Of a stretch of DNA of 64,000 nucleotides, positions 28,022 to 40,200 are shown in pieces (the first letter of the stretch is position 1; each line of letters starts with the position of its first letter). The translations under genes were made by a program, and so were the position numbers. Location: NCBI GenBank assembly GCA_945862235.1, contig CAMAYU010000004.1, positions 1-64,000 on the forward strand, given 5' to 3'. This DNA comes from Schlesneria paludicola DSM 18645 (GTDB lineage: Bacteria > Planctomycetota > Planctomycetia > Planctomycetales > Planctomycetaceae). The notes below the pieces were generated by a model, which was given only the letters and a program-made list of their open reading frames with translations, did no database searches and was not told the origin of the DNA.

Positions 28022-28441
28022 TCAGTGATGCTCGACCTTCACCGGTGCGTGGCCAGCCTTCTTCGCCGCCTCTTGCGCTTCGTACTCATAGCGCTGCGGC
28101 ACATCGACCGTGTAATAATGCGTCCCCACGTCAGGCACCAACGCTAATGGGATTGTCGCCGCCAGAATGAACGTCGGGGCAAGCAGTAAGTACTTCCAAG
28201 CCCCTTCGAACTTGAGGTGCATGAAGTACAGCATCACGCACAGCGCCTTGGACGTGGCGACGGCGAGAATGATCGCCCGCAGGATGTTCTTGTTCGCCAT
28301 CTGCAAGTAGTCGGCACCGATCGACATCAGCGTGAACCCGCACAACACCCAGAAGACCATGAAGTAAAGCTGGCCGTGCGAGTGATGCTCTTCGTGTTCG
28401 TGGCCCGCATCGGCGGCATGAGCAACAGCGTGATCGGACAT
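28022..28441 (-). CDS. Cytochrome c oxidase subunit IV family protein
   Basis: This 139-residue protein has a His-rich N-terminus (GHEHEEHHSHGQ), two or three TM helices (VFWVLCGFTLMSIGADYL; AIILAVATSKALCVMLYFMH) and the pattern of the prokaryotic CoxD/CyoD-like small subunit. KALCVMLYFMHLKFEGAWKY is its clearest family stretch. The subunit helps assemble and stabilise the oxidase. It is the last structural oxidase gene of the cluster; AGGGAG lies 8 nt before the ATG. Confidence 0.86.
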   Translation of the reverse strand: MSDHAVAHAADAGHEHEEHHSHGQLYFMVFWVLCGFTLMSIGADYLQMANKNILRAIILAVATSKALCVMLYFMHLKFEGAWKYLLLAPTFILAATIPLALVPDVGTHYYTVDVPQRYEYEAQEAAKKAGHAPVKVEHH

Positions 28442-28520
28442 TTCAAAAACTCCCTAGAACGTGGACGATTCCCCACGAGTCGATTCCATCGACAGTCAGT
28501 ATTCAATCGCGATTCCATCG

Positions 28521-28610
28521 TTTCACCGCGTGGGCCACGCCCCGCGCGTCGAGCGGCAAAACAGCATCCGACCTCGATCAACACGCGGGGCGTTACCCAC
28601 GCAGTGAAAT
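28521..28610. repeat. Foldback repeat G, copy 2
   Basis: TTTCACCGCGTGGGCCACGC plus CCCGCGCGTCGAG pair with CTCGATCAACACGCGGGG and CCCACGCAGTGAAA. Located between coxC and coxD. Confidence 0.85.
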
Positions 28611-28619
28611 GAGATCGGC

Positions 28620-29651
28620 TCAAATGATGTACAGCAGCGGAAACAAAAAGATCCACACCAGATCGACAAAGTGCCAGTACAAGCCGATGTTCTCGATCAG
28701 GTAGGCATCATCCACACAAAGCTTGCTTCCCTTCTTGAGAACCAACGCGAACATGAACAACCCGACGATGACGTGAATCGCATGGAAGCCGGTCATCAAG
28801 AAGTAATTCGAGGCGAACAGGTTGCCGTACAGAATCGGCTGCGAGACGTGCATCCCCCCCATCAGCGGCCCGACCGTCTTGCTCTTATTCAACTCATGAA
28901 TCTTGTGTTCGACCTCTTCGAGTGTCAGCACGGGATACTTGCTGGCCGAGTTCTCTTCCTTGCGGATTGCGTCGAAGTTGGCATACGGCACCTCCAGCGA
29001 CAACTTCGCCCGGACATGCTCCTTCAGACTGATGTACTCATTGTTGAGTTCGTTAATCGCCTCGGCAGCGGCCAACTCTGTCTTCTCAGCCGCAGTGGCA
29101 TCAGCCTTATCCTTGAGTTTCGCGGTGACCGCATCGTTCTCCGACTTTCGGTCTTCCCGCTTCGTCTGCTTCGGATACATCGCGGTCAGCCGGGCATCGA
29201 CAATCGCCCCCAAACCGACCTTTGTGCTGATCGCTTTCTCCATCGCCTGCTCAGCACTTTCAGGAATGTGCCCCGGCAGAATGTCGTGGTCGAACTTGCC
29301 GTAGTACTCGTAACCCTTGATCCCCAGAAAGACGAATCCCAAGAGCAACGTGAACAGCATGAAGTTCCACGACTTCTTGTACTGCTTGCACAGCAACGCA
29401 TCGTGCGACACGACCACGAAGTAGCTCGACAGAATCAACACGAACGTGTTGAGACCGCCCCAGAAGATCTTAATGTGAGTGACATTTGTGTCGGTCGGCC
29501 ATCCCGGCGAACCCATTCTCAGCACGATGTATGTGCCGATGAACGCCGTGAAGAACATGATCTCGGTGCCCAAGAAGAGCCACATGCCGAGCTTCGAGTT
29601 CGTAATCGGAAGGCCCATCTTCAAAGTCGGGGCCGGAGCTGTATGCGACAT
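28620..29651 (-). CDS. coxC: Cytochrome c oxidase subunit III with large insertion
   Basis: Subunit III supports proton uptake and stability of haem-copper oxidases. The N-terminal TMs have [18 protein letters not shown] with the conserved Glu and [14 protein letters not shown]; the C-terminal TMs have [18 protein letters not shown] and [18 protein letters not shown]. Between them, residues about 122-278 are a hydrophilic, partly coiled-coil insertion ([20 protein letters not shown]). That raises the length to 343 from the usual 200-260. It lies between ctaB and the subunit IV gene. Confidence 0.93.
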   Translation of the reverse strand: MSHTAPAPTLKMGLPITNSKLGMWLFLGTEIMFFTAFIGTYIVLRMGSPGWPTDTNVTHIKIFWGGLNTFVLILSSYFVVVSHDALLCKQYKKSWNFMLFTLLLGFVFLGIKGYEYYGKFDHDILPGHIPESAEQAMEKAISTKVGLGAIVDARLTAMYPKQTKREDRKSENDAVTAKLKDKADATAAEKTELAAAEAINELNNEYISLKEHVRAKLSLEVPYANFDAIRKEENSASKYPVLTLEEVEHKIHELNKSKTVGPLMGGMHVSQPILYGNLFASNYFLMTGFHAIHVIVGLFMFALVLKKGSKLCVDDAYLIENIGLYWHFVDLVWIFLFPLLYII

Positions 29652-29721
29652 TTTTCTTAATCCTACTCTGACTCTTAGTCCTAATTCCGGCTGCGCTGCC
29701 CAACCTACATCTCTGATCCAC

Positions 29722-30681
29722 TCACGCTCCCGGCAACCACCCCAACAACCGGAAGTGATCCCAAGTCAGCACCACCAACATCAGCGGCAAATAAAGCAAC
29801 GAAACCCACAGCACCCGCCGGGCACTCTCACGAGTCTCATCGCACGCGAACTGAATCGACGCGACGAGATACACGATCCCCAACACCAGCGCCGTCGCCG
29901 AATAGGCCAGTCCCGCCAAGCCAAAGTAGGCCGGAAGCAAACTGACCGGAAGCAACCCGAGGGCATAACCGACCGCCAACAGTCCCGTAACGTGAGGCAA
30001 CGATCGCCCCGCCGGCAGCATCCGCAAACCGGCGGCACAGTAGTCCTCTTTGTGCAACCACGCGATCGCCAAGAAGTGCGGGAACTGCCACAGAAACAGC
30101 AGTCCGAACAGAGACGCCGCCGACCAATCTAATCGGCCTCCCGCCGCAAGCCATCCCAACACCGGCGGCAACGCTCCGGGGATCGCCCCCACCGCCGTGC
30201 AGAGCGACGTGTATCTCTTGAGCGGCGTGTACACGCCCGCATACAGCACAAAAGTGAGCGCCGTCATCGCCGCTGTCGGCCCGTTGACGAACGCCGCCAA
30301 GTACGCCGTCCCGACTCCACCACAAACGAACCCTAACGTCAGCACTTCCGCCGGACTGAGCCGTCCCGACGGCAGCGGCCGGTTCATCGTCCGTCGCATC
30401 CGCCCATCAGTCTCACGTTCGATCCATTGGTTCAACGCCGAAGAACCCATCGCCACGAGCGCGATCCCAATCCAAGCATGAACCAGCGTCGCGGGACTCC
30501 ACGCCCCTTCGAGACTCAGGAAATAACCCACCGTCACCGTCAGCAACACCATCAGCGAGATGCGTGGCTTCGAGATCTCAATGTAGTCCGCCAAACGCGA
30601 CGCCATTGCACTCGACCAGCCAAGACTCACCGGCTGGGCGGCATTCTTGTGAGTTGTCGTTAAAGGAGCGATCGCACTCAT
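29722..30681 (-). CDS. ctaB: Protoheme IX farnesyltransferase (haem O synthase)
   Basis: This UbiA-type membrane prenyltransferase adds a farnesyl group to haem B to form haem O. The Asp-rich active site is [20 protein letters not shown], and the second motif is [14 protein letters not shown]. Seven to nine TM helices are visible, and the length (319) is normal. Its ATG overlaps the ctaA stop as ATGA, so the two haem A biosynthesis genes are translationally coupled. Confidence 0.95.
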   Translation of the reverse strand: MSAIAPLTTTHKNAAQPVSLGWSSAMASRLADYIEISKPRISLMVLLTVTVGYFLSLEGAWSPATLVHAWIGIALVAMGSSALNQWIERETDGRMRRTMNRPLPSGRLSPAEVLTLGFVCGGVGTAYLAAFVNGPTAAMTALTFVLYAGVYTPLKRYTSLCTAVGAIPGALPPVLGWLAAGGRLDWSAASLFGLLFLWQFPHFLAIAWLHKEDYCAAGLRMLPAGRSLPHVTGLLAVGYALGLLPVSLLPAYFGLAGLAYSATALVLGIVYLVASIQFACDETRESARRVLWVSLLYLPLMLVVLTWDHFRLLGWLPGA

Positions 30682-31637
30682 GTCGCGCCTCCCATCACGG
30701 CACCACCGAACTCAAGCCGCTCAGCCGACCCACAATGAGCCTTCGACAACACTGAGCCTACACAAACGACAGACAGCACAGATGTCATCAGCGTCAACAT
30801 TCCAACAACCTTGTGCAGCGAACAAACCACAATCTGACTGACCGACTCCTGCTGAGCCACCACACCCCACGAGGGAACTCCGTACCGCACGTACCACGTC
30901 GCCAAACCGAGCAGCCCCTGCGAGATCACCAACCCCACGAGCGCCATCGCACACCGCTGGATCAGCACCGACCCAGCCCGTCTCGCGAGACCCGCGAAGA
31001 CCACCACTGTCACCAGCGGCGCAAGCGCGAACCACGGATGAATCGTCCACGCCCAACCGAGCTTCAAATGCCGCAGCACGCCACCGAAGAAGTACTGCAC
31101 GGCGATCAGGGCCAGCGTTGCCACGGCCCAACCGAACACCGTTCGACCGATTCCCGTGGAACTCAGCTTTTCGCGCTGCTCCCAACCGGAACTCGTCACC
31201 AGCACGAAGACCGCCATCAAGCTGAACACTCCAGCCGCAAAGTCCCCGTGGACGAGTGCCAGTGTTTCCTTGTCGAGCAGCACGCGCGCTCCTCCTAGCA
31301 TCCCTTGCACGAAGACGGTGGCGAAGATTGCGGTGGCCAGAACCTTCGCCAACCGACCGCAGGGCACCGACCACGCAAACACGGCGAGCGCGATGCACAT
31401 CAAACCGATTGTCAACCCCGACAGGCGGTGGCCATGTTCGACGAACTGGTCGCGGGCCGAACTGAGCCAAGGATAGGCCAGCATGTTGTAGCCATCGGAC
31501 GAAGGCCAATCGGCGAACACCATTCCCGCCTTGAGCGTGGTCACGACGGCCCCCGTCGTCACGGGCAGCAGCAACGTCAGCGTTGCCGTCAGCCACGCGA
31601 ACCGATGGAGCCAGCGACGAGCGGTCGAGGGATTCAT
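30678..31637 (-). CDS. ctaA: Haem A synthase (CtaA/COX15)
   Basis: CtaA oxidises the haem O methyl group to a formyl to give haem A. The 319-residue, eight-TM protein has haem-ligand His residues in FVEHGHRLSGL, LALVHGDFAAGV, LRHLKLGWAWTIHPWF and CSLHKVVGM. The first half, with its EHGHR motif, is the clearest match. It is coupled to ctaB by a 4-bp overlap and lies downstream of coxA, separated by a foldback repeat. Confidence 0.9.
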   Translation of the reverse strand: MNPSTARRWLHRFAWLTATLTLLLPVTTGAVVTTLKAGMVFADWPSSDGYNMLAYPWLSSARDQFVEHGHRLSGLTIGLMCIALAVFAWSVPCGRLAKVLATAIFATVFVQGMLGGARVLLDKETLALVHGDFAAGVFSLMAVFVLVTSSGWEQREKLSSTGIGRTVFGWAVATLALIAVQYFFGGVLRHLKLGWAWTIHPWFALAPLVTVVVFAGLARRAGSVLIQRCAMALVGLVISQGLLGLATWYVRYGVPSWGVVAQQESVSQIVVCSLHKVVGMLTLMTSVLSVVCVGSVLSKAHCGSAERLEFGGAVMGGAT

Positions 31638-31698
31638 AACGGCAGGCGGGTTCTAAGATCGAAAAAATTGACGCAGCAACATCGAGTAAGGTCTGGTC

Positions 31699-31766
31699 GC
31701 TTAACCGCAAGCGCTGGAGTGGCGACTTGGCCGCCTCCCGCGCTCGCATTTGGCTCGCGGTTAAAC
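31699..31766. repeat. Foldback repeat between coxA and ctaA
   Basis: GCTTAACCGCAAGCGCTGG and GCTCGCATTTGGCTCGCGGTTAAAC pair imperfectly. A single related arm (CTCGCCTTTGGCTTGCGGTA) occurs at 33827. Confidence 0.65.
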
Positions 31767-31775
31767 GACTCACAA

Positions 31776-33659
<1,884 letters not shown>

Positions 33660-33758
33660 GATTCTCTCGCCTCTCGGCTAAACAAACTGCGGCCAATTCG
33701 CCGCTTCAATCTTAGTTTCGTCGTCTTGATAGTCTTTGGTCTTGTGGCATTCGCCTTG

Positions 33759-33802
33759 TCCCCTCGCCACGGCTTTGCGGGGAGAGAGTTAGGGTGAGGG
33801 GG
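33759..33802. repeat. Foldback repeat B, copy 4
   Basis: GTCCCCTCGCCACGGCTTTG then CGGGGAGAGAGTTAGGGTGA. Between coxB and coxA. Confidence 0.85.
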
Positions 33803-33868
33803 CTTTCTCTTCAGCCGAATCTCGCTCGCCTTTGGCTTGCGGTAAAACGAAGCCGGACAACAGACCGT

Positions 33869-34702
33869 CTATTTCGCTTCCGCTGGCTTGCGGAACCCGT
33901 CATCGAACTGCTCGGCCGATGCCTGTTCCTTCCAAGCATCGAAGTCCGCGTCTGACCGCGCGACGACCTTGGCCTTCATCTTGTAGTGCCCCCAGCCACA
34001 CAACTCGGCACAGAGCATTTCGTAATCACGGTTTTCGAGGGCATCGAACCAGACCGGAATCTTCAAACTGGCCACGGCGTCTTGCTTGATCCGCAGTTCC
34101 GGGATGAAGATCGCGTGCTGAACGTCATCCGTCCGCAGCGTGACCTCGACCGGACGGCCCGAAGGAATATGCAATTCATTCACGCTATAGATGTCATCCG
34201 GCTGCGGCTGCGGCTGGAGCGGCTTCCCCTTGGCAGGATACCGAATCCGCCACTCAAACTGCCGAGCCGTCAATTCGGCAACCGGCTCGGGCCGGACCAT
34301 TTTTCCATGCGAGTCCCGAATCGCACCCTTGATGCGGAACTGGGCCCACACGTCGAGTTGATAGAGGGCGATGAACAGCAGCACCGCGGACGGAACGATG
34401 GTCCAGATCACTTCGAGGCTGTGGCTCCCGTGAGAAAACAATGCCTTCTCTTCGGGCTTAATCGTCGCTCCGCGCCACAGCACATAGCCCAGCGCCGCTT
34501 GAGTCCCGATGAATGTGACCGCCACGATGATCAGGATCAGGTGAAACAGGTCATCAATCTTCCCGCCGAGCGTCGAGTGAGCCTTGCCATCGCCGGGGAA
34601 CCACCAGTTCCAATCGGGCGCGAACCAGCACAGGGCCACCGCGATCACGGCCGAAAACACGAAGAACAGGGACCAAAGCTTACCCACGGCATTCGCCTTC
34701 AC
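33869..34702 (-). CDS. coxB: Cytochrome c oxidase subunit II with CuA site
   Basis: Subunit II receives electrons at a dinuclear CuA centre. The ligands are visible: H196 (DDVQHAIFIPEL), then C231, E233, C235, H239 and M242 in CAELCGWGHYKM. Two TM helices precede the periplasmic cupredoxin domain. TARQFEWRIRYP is the aromatic electron-entry region. There is no fused cytochrome c domain, so electrons must come from the separate dihaem or octahaem proteins of the cluster. The start is a GTG at 34702; the leader peptide is short (VFSAVIAVALCWF acts as a TM). Confidence 0.95.
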   Translation of the reverse strand: MKANAVGKLWSLFFVFSAVIAVALCWFAPDWNWWFPGDGKAHSTLGGKIDDLFHLILIIVAVTFIGTQAALGYVLWRGATIKPEEKALFSHGSHSLEVIWTIVPSAVLLFIALYQLDVWAQFRIKGAIRDSHGKMVRPEPVAELTARQFEWRIRYPAKGKPLQPQPQPDDIYSVNELHIPSGRPVEVTLRTDDVQHAIFIPELRIKQDAVASLKIPVWFDALENRDYEMLCAELCGWGHYKMKAKVVARSDADFDAWKEQASAEQFDDGFRKPAEAK

Positions 34703-34768
34703 TGAAAACCCAACACCAACCGCATCGCACGCCGACTTCTCGCTAACACCAACACACCTCAGCCAACA

Positions 34769-36319
34769 TCACTTGGCTTCCGGCATATCCGTCGCCACCA
34801 CATGCCCGCCCGCATTCGTCTTCGCAGGTTGAGGCGACTGGTACTGGAGACTCATCACAAAATTGACGATGTCCCAGATCTCTTCATCTTTGAGTGCCGT
34901 CTTACCGAAGCCCGGCATCGGAGTCCCCTTGATACCGGCATACAATCTGCGAAACACATCGACCGGACGCCGCCCGCCACGGTACTGACCGAGTGTCAGA
35001 TTACGAGGCTGGAGCGGGTTGCCCCACGCATCGTGCAGGCCGCGTCGTGGATACAGCTCTTCCGTTCCGGGCTTCTTCCAGAAGTCTTCCGTCGCCGCGC
35101 CATTACCCTTGCCCAGCAAACCGTGGCAGGTGTAGCACTTCGTTTTGTCGGACATGTAGAGCAGACGACCTCGCTCGCGGGACGCCGCATCATCGGCAAC
35201 ACGCGGAACCGTCGGCGCGATCCGGCTTGCTTCGTCATCAGCTCTGGTCCAAGCCTCGGCCAGAAACGATGCCGTATCCTCCACCGCTTGGTCGAGGTCA
35301 CTCGCCTGAAACTTGGCGAACGCTTCCGTGGCAATCTTGCGTGCGTCAGTCAGCTTGATCGGCGCATCGGGCTTCACGGCATCCTTGTCACCCGCCTTCA
35401 ATGTGGCGTCGTATGCCACCTTGGCTGCGTCGAAAGCCGTCTTGGACTTTTTGACCGTGTCTACGATCGAATCTTCCGTGAAGTCGCCCAAATCGTCATC
35501 CGTTCGCTTTTCAAACTCGCCCCGCATCGCCAACCAACGCACGTACTCGACGACTGACTTCGTTTCCTCTTCACCGAGCAATAGGAACGACGGCATGTAC
35601 GTCCCCGGAATGCCGTACTTCACAACACGATGCAAGTCGTCACGACTCACTTTCTCCGCAGAGAGAGTTGAGGTGAATTTGAAGACGCCGAGCCGATAGT
35701 CGCGCGGACGTGGGTTGAGGAACTGAGCCGTCGAACCGTTGCCATCACCACTCACACCATGACAGTGCATGCAGTTCTTCATGTAGACCGCGCGGCCCTT
35801 TTGGAGTGCATGACCAAAACCCACGATCAACACGTCCCCCACACCGGGAGCAGGCTCAGCCGAGCCAGACCACGTAAGCGTCTTGGTCTTCGTGTCGTAG
35901 GTGTCCACTGTGTCGGCAGCCGCTTTTTCACCGGCACGAGTCCCCGTGAGCCACAACACCGATGCACCAGAAGCCAACTTGGACACATCCCCTTCGACGG
36001 ACACAGAGATCGTCTTGGATGCAGGTTGAACTCCCTCAGCCGCAGCAACCACGCTCGCCTTGGCCCCGCCATAAGCGACGGGAAAGCGTTCCCACGCCAC
36101 GAGGTTGTGAGGCGTGCCGAAGCCGTCTTCGAGCGTATCCTTGATTGCCTTCCGGGCGACGGGGATCAATTTTTGAGTCGCCTCGCGGTAGGAGAACTCA
36201 GCCTTCGGGCCGGTACCACAACCCGCCAGACCACTCGCGATACCCAACGCCAACCCACAGACAAGCTGCCAAGGGGCGGTCGTTACGCTGCGATGATTTG
36301 AACTGTGCCGAAACATCAT
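34769..36319 (-). CDS. Dihaem cytochrome c lipoprotein
   Basis: This protein of about 516 residues has a lipobox (SGLAGC), so it is anchored to a membrane by lipid. An N-terminal non-haem part of about 160 residues is followed by two cytochrome c domains with CMHCH and CYTCH; the axial Met candidates lie in GTYMPSF and GTPMPGFGK. A helical spacer separates the domains. It sits directly upstream of coxB and is a good candidate for the electron donor to CuA. The track start is a GTG; I use the ATG at 36319. Confidence 0.88.
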   Translation of the reverse strand: MMFRHSSNHRSVTTAPWQLVCGLALGIASGLAGCGTGPKAEFSYREATQKLIPVARKAIKDTLEDGFGTPHNLVAWERFPVAYGGAKASVVAAAEGVQPASKTISVSVEGDVSKLASGASVLWLTGTRAGEKAAADTVDTYDTKTKTLTWSGSAEPAPGVGDVLIVGFGHALQKGRAVYMKNCMHCHGVSGDGNGSTAQFLNPRPRDYRLGVFKFTSTLSAEKVSRDDLHRVVKYGIPGTYMPSFLLLGEEETKSVVEYVRWLAMRGEFEKRTDDDLGDFTEDSIVDTVKKSKTAFDAAKVAYDATLKAGDKDAVKPDAPIKLTDARKIATEAFAKFQASDLDQAVEDTASFLAEAWTRADDEASRIAPTVPRVADDAASRERGRLLYMSDKTKCYTCHGLLGKGNGAATEDFWKKPGTEELYPRRGLHDAWGNPLQPRNLTLGQYRGGRRPVDVFRRLYAGIKGTPMPGFGKTALKDEEIWDIVNFVMSLQYQSPQPAKTNAGGHVVATDMPEAK

Positions 36320-36384
36320 GAACACCGTCTCTGCGATTCGTTGCGATGGCGACCCGGTTCGTCCGCGTCCTCCATCGAGAAACT

Positions 36385-37272
36385 TTACTTGCCCAGCTTG
36401 CTGGCTGGCACCTTGATCGAGACTTCGTTGTTGTCGCCCGGCTTGATCTCCACCACGAGAGCCTTCTCAACCATCTTGCCCGCTTCGTGCCAGACCTTGA
36501 ACTCGTGCTTTCCGGCTGGCAAGTCCTTGATCTCAAACGTCCCATCGGCAGCGGAGACAGCCGCGAATGGATGATCAAGCGGCAGGTGATAGGCGGTCAT
36601 CCACGAATGAATGTCGCAGCCGACCTGAAACGGCTCCTTCTCAGCCTGACCGTACACCAAATCAACACCGCCTCGATCATTGGGCTGAACGACGCTATTG
36701 AACGCCGAATTCTTTTTTGGATAAGTGTGCGTATTGTGGGCGGCACCATCCGCATTGAGAACCTTCACGGCCTGCCTGACCCGCATCACCATCGCATGCG
36801 GCGTGAAGATGCAAACCTTCTGATCAAACAAAACGGGATCACCCGCAGGCGGAACCACGGCCCCTTTGGGAATCTTGTCGAGGTAAATGAAGACATTCGA
36901 CAAGCCCCCGTCCTTCACGAGAATCGACTCGTTCGGAATGGCCTCAGCCCCGCAGACGCTCGGGTCCTTCGCGGCCCCACCCTTGACGAACAGCGGCGCG
37001 AGCGGAGCGAAATCTCCGACGAACTCGACTCGACCCTTGAGAGTCCCAACTCCCCCTTCCGACACAGCAACATCACCGGTGGCTGCAGCAACACTCGTGT
37101 CTGTCGCAGCAGCAACCGCGTCCTTCGATGCCGCGCGATACTTCACAGTCGTCTGTGAGTTCGCGCCGCTCGACAACGGTGCGCTGCAACCCACGCTCAA
37201 CGTCAAGGACACAAACGCGCAGGCAAAAACTCCCACGCTCTTCTGCACCAAACGAGTCATCTGGCTTCGCAT
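36385..37272 (-). CDS. Lipoprotein with cupredoxin-like copper site
   Basis: The start is the ATG at 37272, which overlaps the stop of the octahaem gene (TGATG); the track start lies inside that gene. The 295-residue product has a lipobox (LTLSVGC), an Ala/Val/Thr-rich linker and a beta-rich domain. A plausible type 1-like copper site is made by His in AAHNTHTYPK and the cluster VGCDIHSWM (Cys-x2-His-x2-Met). The last part, ADGTFEIKDLPAGKHEFKVW, is a carboxypeptidase-regulatory-like fold, as seen in methylamine-utilisation-type proteins. It may carry electrons or sense copper in the chain. Confidence 0.78.
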   Translation of the reverse strand: MRSQMTRLVQKSVGVFACAFVSLTLSVGCSAPLSSGANSQTTVKYRAASKDAVAAATDTSVAAATGDVAVSEGGVGTLKGRVEFVGDFAPLAPLFVKGGAAKDPSVCGAEAIPNESILVKDGGLSNVFIYLDKIPKGAVVPPAGDPVLFDQKVCIFTPHAMVMRVRQAVKVLNADGAAHNTHTYPKKNSAFNSVVQPNDRGGVDLVYGQAEKEPFQVGCDIHSWMTAYHLPLDHPFAAVSAADGTFEIKDLPAGKHEFKVWHEAGKMVEKALVVEIKPGDNNEVSIKVPASKLGK

Positions 37273-40200
37273 CACTGTCCACCTCCCGCAGTGGCTGCCG
37301 CTGGCTTCGGTGCCTCGGCCGTCTTGCCTTCGCGTTCCAACTGTGTGTGATAATTCACCAGCGCGTCTCGCAACGAAACCGTCTGTTTCAAGCCATCCGC
37401 CCCGAACAATTGTGGATAACGGGGCGTCTCGCCGGCCTTCTGCTTCGGCAGCGGAGACGGCATCGACGTGTACGGCGTCACCCACTTAGGGTTGAACAAC
37501 CACAACTGCAACCAATCAGGCTTGAGTCGTTCAGCGGAAAGATCGAGGTCCGGCCCGCGAATATCCTTGGCGGGATCACTAATCACCACCTGCCGACCAC
37601 CAACCGAGTGGCACTTGATGCAGAGGTCACCATTCAACATCTGCCACGAATCATGCAAGTATTGGCCCTTCTTATCTGGGTACGCCTTGTCAAACTCGTC
37701 GCCCACTTCGTTCAAATAGGCTGGCTCCCGTTCCTCGATCAGCTGATACGGGAAGGGCGTTCCATCGACGGCGGCGAAGTAGTTGGCCAACGCCTGCGCT
37801 TCTTCGTCACTCAGATTGAACCGTGGCATTCGCAGCACGGTGGTGTGCCGCAGCTTGCCAGGATTCTTGAGGAAGTTGAACAACCACGGTGTCTGAACCT
37901 TGGTTCCCTCTTTGTAGAGCGGTGGAGGCGACATTTGCCAAGCCAGTGATTTTTCCTTGGCCTTCTTGTTGTTCACGAGCCGCTCCACAAGCCACTCGGC
38001 GTACTTGCCACCCCGTGCCGCTTCGATCTTGTCCAAGCTGGTAGCTGGGAAAATGAACTTGTAAGTCGGGAAAAGTTCTTTCCCGGCAACCCGCAATGTT
38101 TCCCAAAGCTCGACCACGTACTCTTGCTCATCCAACGGCAGATCGACTTCCGGCTCACCTGCCACCAGGCCGTGGAACTGAACGATCGGCAGTGACTTCA
38201 TCGAGTCGCCCACCTTGACCGACTTCATTTCGCCAGTCGTACCGTCACGCATCGGCCGCAGCTTCTTAAGCAACGCGACCGCCTCCGGATACTCAATGGA
38301 CGTATCCGACGCAGTGATCCCGTCCAAATCCGCCGCGTAGCGAATTTTGGGGAGTACCAACATGTGACAACCGGAACAGTTGAACTGCTCGATCAGTTTC
38401 TCACCGCGAATCCGAGCCCCAGCCGAACCCGATGGGTTGTACAGGTATTCCGCTGCTGGTGGTTCCGCGACCAACCCGAGAACAAACGTTGCGATGTCAT
38501 CGATGTCCTCTTCCGAAAATGGGAACTTGGGCATCCGTAGCCGGTCGTCGTAAGGCTTGGTCTCGATCATCTTGAAGTCGTAGCTACGCGGCTGGCGTAG
38601 TTTTTGCCACAGGAATCCGGGCCGCCCGTGATGCAGCAAACTTTCGACATAGAACGCAGCCGAGTTCTCTCGAACACGCGACGCTTCGGTCTTGAACTCA
38701 TCGCGCTTCGCACGGCCAATTCCCACTTCGACACGATCGAGTAAAGACGCATCAGCGGTCAATGTGAACGTCTGTTCGTGTCCATCCCGGATCACGCCCA
38801 CAGCCACATGACTGCCGACCACAGTCCGCGCAAGCGCGGCTTCATACTGCTCAATATCCAATACTGGAGTTTTGTCCAAACTTACGATGACATCGCCGGT
38901 CTTTAGGCCACTTTTATTAGAATCACCGCCCTTGGTGACTCGAACACCAGTTACCGATGCCGCATTCCCCGTCAGCGACTCAACCTTCACGCCGAGATCC
39001 GGCTCACCGTGGTGGTGCAGGTATTCGTGAATGTGCTCGAACGCCAAACGCGACCGATCCTTCTTGCCCCAGTCTTGCAAGGCGGTTCCGATCGGCCGGG
39101 CTTGCTCAAAGTTCGGGATGTCGTGGCAGCCATAGCAGCCGTAACGCGTGATCGTTTTGCGGCCGAGGTATGTGAGCTTCCGATTCTTCCACTCGGTATC
39201 GTCCAGCTCAGCCTGGCCCTTCGCGAGTAACTCGATCTCGTCGCCCTTTATACGATCCGCAAGAACTGGGTATTCCCCCTTGTTCTTATCATCTGACCCT
39301 TTGATGAAGCCCTCAATCTGCGATTTCGTGAGTACCTTCCCAAGGAAGTGAGACACGAGTTCATCGAGCAGGGCATCGTCCACTGCGGGAACTTCAAACG
39401 GTGTCGCGGGCATTGGCCTGTAATCTGCCGGCTTTTCCTCCGGCTTGAGTTTCAACAAGAAGGCAGCGATGTCCGCAGCGGGATCGGTTTCAACACCGTC
39501 AACTTTCTCGACTTCGAGCGGCTGCGCGGGCATCCGTGTACGTGGGTGATAACGGCTCGGTTCACGCACCCACGTGTAGAGCCAATCGAAGCCAAAGTCG
39601 CCCGCCTTGAGCTTCTCATGAACATTGGAAAGCTCGGGGCCAAAAGTCATGTCCAGACCTTTAACCGCATCGTGTGTGTGGCAGTTAACACAACCTTTGG
39701 TCGCGAAGAATTCTTTGCCTCGCTCGGCACTCGGAATCGAATCCGGCAGCAATCTTGCCAGAGGCTTGTAGGCGAGCTGGTCATCGTTAGCAGTGTTCTG
39801 CTGGAACTCGGTCGACTTGGCGAGCAGATAATGCGTGATCGCCGCGATTTCCACCGGGTTGAACTTCTGGCCGTGAACATCCGACTGGTTGTCGAGTTTG
39901 AAGAACTGGGGCATCCGCGTCGTCGGACGGAACCGTTTCGGTTCTTCCGTCCACGAAGCCACGAAGCCAGCATCAACCTTCAGAGCGAGATGCCGCAACG
40001 ACGGACCGACTTTTCGCATCTTGCCAGCCACCTGATTGGGGTCGGCAGCGATGGCGACCGCCTCTTCAGGAGTGTTCGGTTCGAGACGCAGATCGGGACC
40101 GATAATCTTGGTCGCTTCAAAACCCTGAATTTCGTGGCAACCGAAGCAACCGTAGGTTTCGACCAACCGATGACCGCGCGCGACTTTCGGAGCGGTAGGA

